Of a DNA stretch of 34,563 nucleotides, positions 33,439 to 34,563 are shown piece by piece. Location of the stretch: positions 1 to 34,563 of the forward strand of contig DATGUF010000054.1 of assembly GCA_035301485.1 (NCBI GenBank), in the 5' to 3' direction. Position 1 is the stretch's first letter. Each line of letters starts with the position of its first letter. Made by a program: the position numbers and the translations under genes. The notes below the pieces were generated by a model. That model was not told the origin of the DNA. It saw only the letters and a list, made by a program, of their open reading frames with translations, and made no database searches. The stretch is from CALEAR01 sp035301485 (GTDB lineage Bacteria; Pseudomonadota; Gammaproteobacteria; Pseudomonadales; Alcanivoracaceae).

Positions 33439-33513
33439 TGGCTCCGCCTGCTGGGCTCGAACTAGGTGAATTCTGTTGAATTCACCAATGATTAACATTC
33501 GCCGCTAGGCGAA
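33439..33513 (-). pseudogene. rearranged tRNA-Asn-like sequence, proximal
   Basis: This has the same rearranged tRNA-Asn structure as the copy 154 bp away: D arm missing, anticodon-arm 3' half kept, a GAATTC-containing hairpin inserted, and an intact 3' acceptor strand with CCA. The insert and the inner TTCGCC-TAGC-GGCGAA hairpin are unchanged between the copies. Confidence 0.6.
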
Positions 33514-33556
33514 CAATCATTGGCCCACTATGGTTCGCCAGCGATTATTGAAGCAT

Positions 33557-33587
33557 AAAAAAAGGGCTGCTATGTAAGCAACCCTTT
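33557..33587 (-). terminator. terminator of tRNA-Asn
   Basis: On the minus strand an 11-bp stem (AAAGGGTTGCT / AGCAGCCCTTT) has a 5-nt loop and a seven-U tract. One pair is G-U in this RNA but A-C on the other strand, which supports minus-strand function. It begins seven bases after the tRNA CCA. Confidence 0.9.
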
Positions 33588-33593
33588 CTTGTT

Positions 33594-33669
33594 TGGCTCC
33601 GCCTGCTGGGCTCGAACCAGCGACCCAATGATTAACAGTCATTTGCTCTACCTACTGAGCTAAGGCGGA
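33594..33669 (-). tRNA. tRNA-Asn (anticodon GTT)
   Basis: This 76-nt tRNA folds fully. The acceptor stem is TCCGCCT / AGGCGGA with discriminator G and an encoded CCA. The D arm holds AGCTCAGTAGGTAGAGC. The anticodon loop CTGTTAA gives anticodon GTT for Asn. The T arm GCTGG-TTCGAGC-CCAGC is complete. It has its own strong promoter and terminator. It is the only intact tRNA in the window and the parent of the two rearranged copies downstream. Confidence 0.98.
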
Positions 33670-33686
33670 ATGTCTTTGTGGGGCGT

Positions 33687-33715
33687 ACTATAGTCAGCAC
33701 TCCGAGTTACGTCAA
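33687..33715 (-). promoter_or_regulatory. sigma-70 promoter of tRNA-Asn
   Basis: On the minus strand TTGACG (33710-33715) and TATAGT (33687-33692) are separated by exactly 17 bp. A GC-rich discriminator (ACGCCCC) follows, as in stringently controlled stable-RNA promoters. The -10 lies 18 bp before the tRNA 5' end. Confidence 0.85.
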
Positions 33716-33728
33716 GCCGTCGGAGTGC
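33697..33728 (-). terminator. hairpin at the aminotransferase 3' end
   Basis: A perfect 9-bp stem (GCACTCCGA at 33697-33705, TCGGAGTGC at 33720-33728) with a 14-nt loop begins eight bases past the aminotransferase stop. It has no U tract, so termination there would be weak. Its loop contains the -35 of the tRNA-Asn promoter. Confidence 0.5.
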
Positions 33729-33735
33729 CGTTCGG

Positions 33736-34563
33736 CTAGTTTTTGTTCAAAGCTGCCTTAATGCGCGCCACACACTCTTTCAAGGTGTCGATGCTGACGG
33801 CAAAAGACAAGCGCATGCAGTTGGGCGAGCCAAAGGCGGAACCTGGCACTAATGCCACCCCAGCTTCGAGGAATACTTCTGCTAGCTCAAGGTCGTTTTT
33901 GCAACCTAGCTGCGCAATGGCTTCGCTGAAATCAGGGAATACATAGAAAGTACCATCGCCTTCTAAGCAGGTAACACCCGGCAATTCGTTTAAAGCAGCA
34001 ACAAGGTAATCGTGGCGCTCTTTAAACGCAGCACACATATCGCGGATGCATTGCTGATCACCACGCAAGGCTTCCTCGGCTGCTGCCTGGCTAACGGAAG
34101 AAGGGTTAGAGGTGCTTTGGCTTTGAATATTAGTCATGGCTTGGATTAAAGCCGCAGGGCCCGCACAGTAACCAATACGCCAACCAGTCATGCTGTATGC
34201 TTTAGACACCCCATTGAGCACAATGGTGCGATCGTATAAATCAGGGCAAGCGTTCACAATGTTAACAAACGGCTCTTCTGTCCACAGAATGTGCTCGTAC
34301 ATATCGTCGGTGGCAATCATCACATGTGGATGCTGGCGCAGCACCTCGCCCAAGGCTTCGAGCTCAGCTTTGCTGTATGCCATGCCGGAAGGGTTAGAAG
34401 GACTGTTGATCATGAATAAGCGAGTTTTCGGCGTAATGGCCGCTTCGAGCTGTTCAGGGGTTACTTTGAAGCGTTGTTCAACGCTGGTTTCAATGAACAC
34501 AGGGTTGGCCCCAGCGATTAAACCAATATCGGGGTACGACACCCAGTAAGGCGCAGGAATAAT
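33736..34563 (-). CDS. aspartate aminotransferase, class I PLP enzyme (5' end outside window)
   Basis: The visible 275 C-terminal residues belong to a class I aminotransferase of the bacterial I-gamma aspartate aminotransferase type, which swaps amino groups between aspartate and 2-oxoglutarate. NGVSKAYSMTGWRIGY carries the PLP-binding lysine. INSPSNPSG and ATDDMYEH are other family blocks. The coding frame is open to the window end (IIPAPYWVSYPDIG), so the start and about 120 residues lie beyond 34563. The GTG at 34542 is an internal valine. It lies upstream of the tRNA-Asn gene on the same strand. Confidence 0.92.
   Translation of the reverse strand: MIPAPYWVSYPDIGLIAGANPVFIETSVEQRFKVTPEQLEAAITPKTRLFMINSPSNPSGMAYSKAELEALGEVLRQHPHVMIATDDMYEHILWTEEPFVNIVNACPDLYDRTIVLNGVSKAYSMTGWRIGYCAGPAALIQAMTNIQSQSTSNPSSVSQAAAEEALRGDQQCIRDMCAAFKERHDYLVAALNELPGVTCLEGDGTFYVFPDFSEAIAQLGCKNDLELAEVFLEAGVALVPGSAFGSPNCMRLSFAVSIDTLKECVARIKAALNKN

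Larger units (their letters stand above)
33395..33548 (-). repeat. tandem 154-bp tRNA-Asn-derived unit, proximal copy
   Basis: This second copy of the 154-bp unit has the same two hairpins, tRNA-Asn 3' end and terminator as the distal copy. Variable bases include TCCACTATGGTTAGTC against CCCACTATGGTTCGCC at the promoter-proximal end. It lies directly downstream of the intact tRNA-Asn in transcription order. The intact gene occupies the same phase as a third unit, with a one-base offset. Confidence 0.85.

Noticed and set aside
33241..33669. Possible CRISPR array or integron attC sites from the repeated palindromes
   Set aside because: The period is 154 bp with near-identical whole units, not short repeats with unique spacers. 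The ends do not match the RYYYAAC/GTTRRRY attC cores, and there is no cas or intI gene.

Overview
The window looks like chromosomal DNA of a marine-type gammaproteobacterium (Oceanospirillales/Alcanivoracaceae/Marinobacter-like). The grounds are moderate GC, a complete LiuR-type leucine-degradation operon, several acyl-CoA ligases and dehydrogenases, and an algC/wbpM-style sugar-nucleotide cluster. The species cannot be fixed from the sequence alone. Most of the window is ordinary metabolic gene content. There is no phage, CRISPR array, intact insertion sequence or defence system.

Layout. 1-252 is an AT-rich left edge with no assignable gene. 253-2735 holds a LysR regulator divergent from a succinyl-CoA:acetate CoA-transferase-type gene, followed by a small secreted ComEA-like helix-hairpin-helix protein (3001-3300). 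3344-10251 (minus) is the liu operon in the order liuA-liuB-liuC-liuD-liuE-liuR. It takes isovaleryl-CoA to acetoacetate and acetyl-CoA, and its MerR regulator is the last gene. A near-perfect palindrome at 10312-10327 lies between the liu promoter and a divergent ACSF2-like acyl-CoA ligase (10410-12083).

12254-19498 is a sugar-nucleotide operon: galU, a UDP-glucose-dehydrogenase-like gene with a degenerate active site, pgi, an algC-type phosphomannomutase/phosphoglucomutase, and a membrane-bound WbpM/CapD-type dehydratase. It would supply surface-polysaccharide precursors. Next come an SLC13/DASS carboxylate transporter, an rtcB RNA ligase, and an IclR regulator with an acyl-CoA ligase and glutaryl-CoA dehydrogenase, which may form a dicarboxylate (glutarate-like) activation and oxidation module.

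26520-32875 (minus) carries a lone arsB, a SelO protein-AMPylase, a saccharopine-dehydrogenase-like oxidoreductase, a nitrilase-superfamily amidohydrolase and a Tat-exported lipoprotein phosphatase. 32876-33735 is non-coding. It holds nested inverted repeats and an intact tRNA-Asn followed, in transcription order, by two 154-bp tandem units. Each unit has a rearranged tRNA-Asn-derived sequence and its own terminator. The window ends inside a class I aspartate aminotransferase gene.

The two most unusual signals are the tRNA-Asn-derived structured tandem repeat and the UDP-glucose-dehydrogenase-like protein that lacks the catalytic Cys inside an otherwise normal operon.
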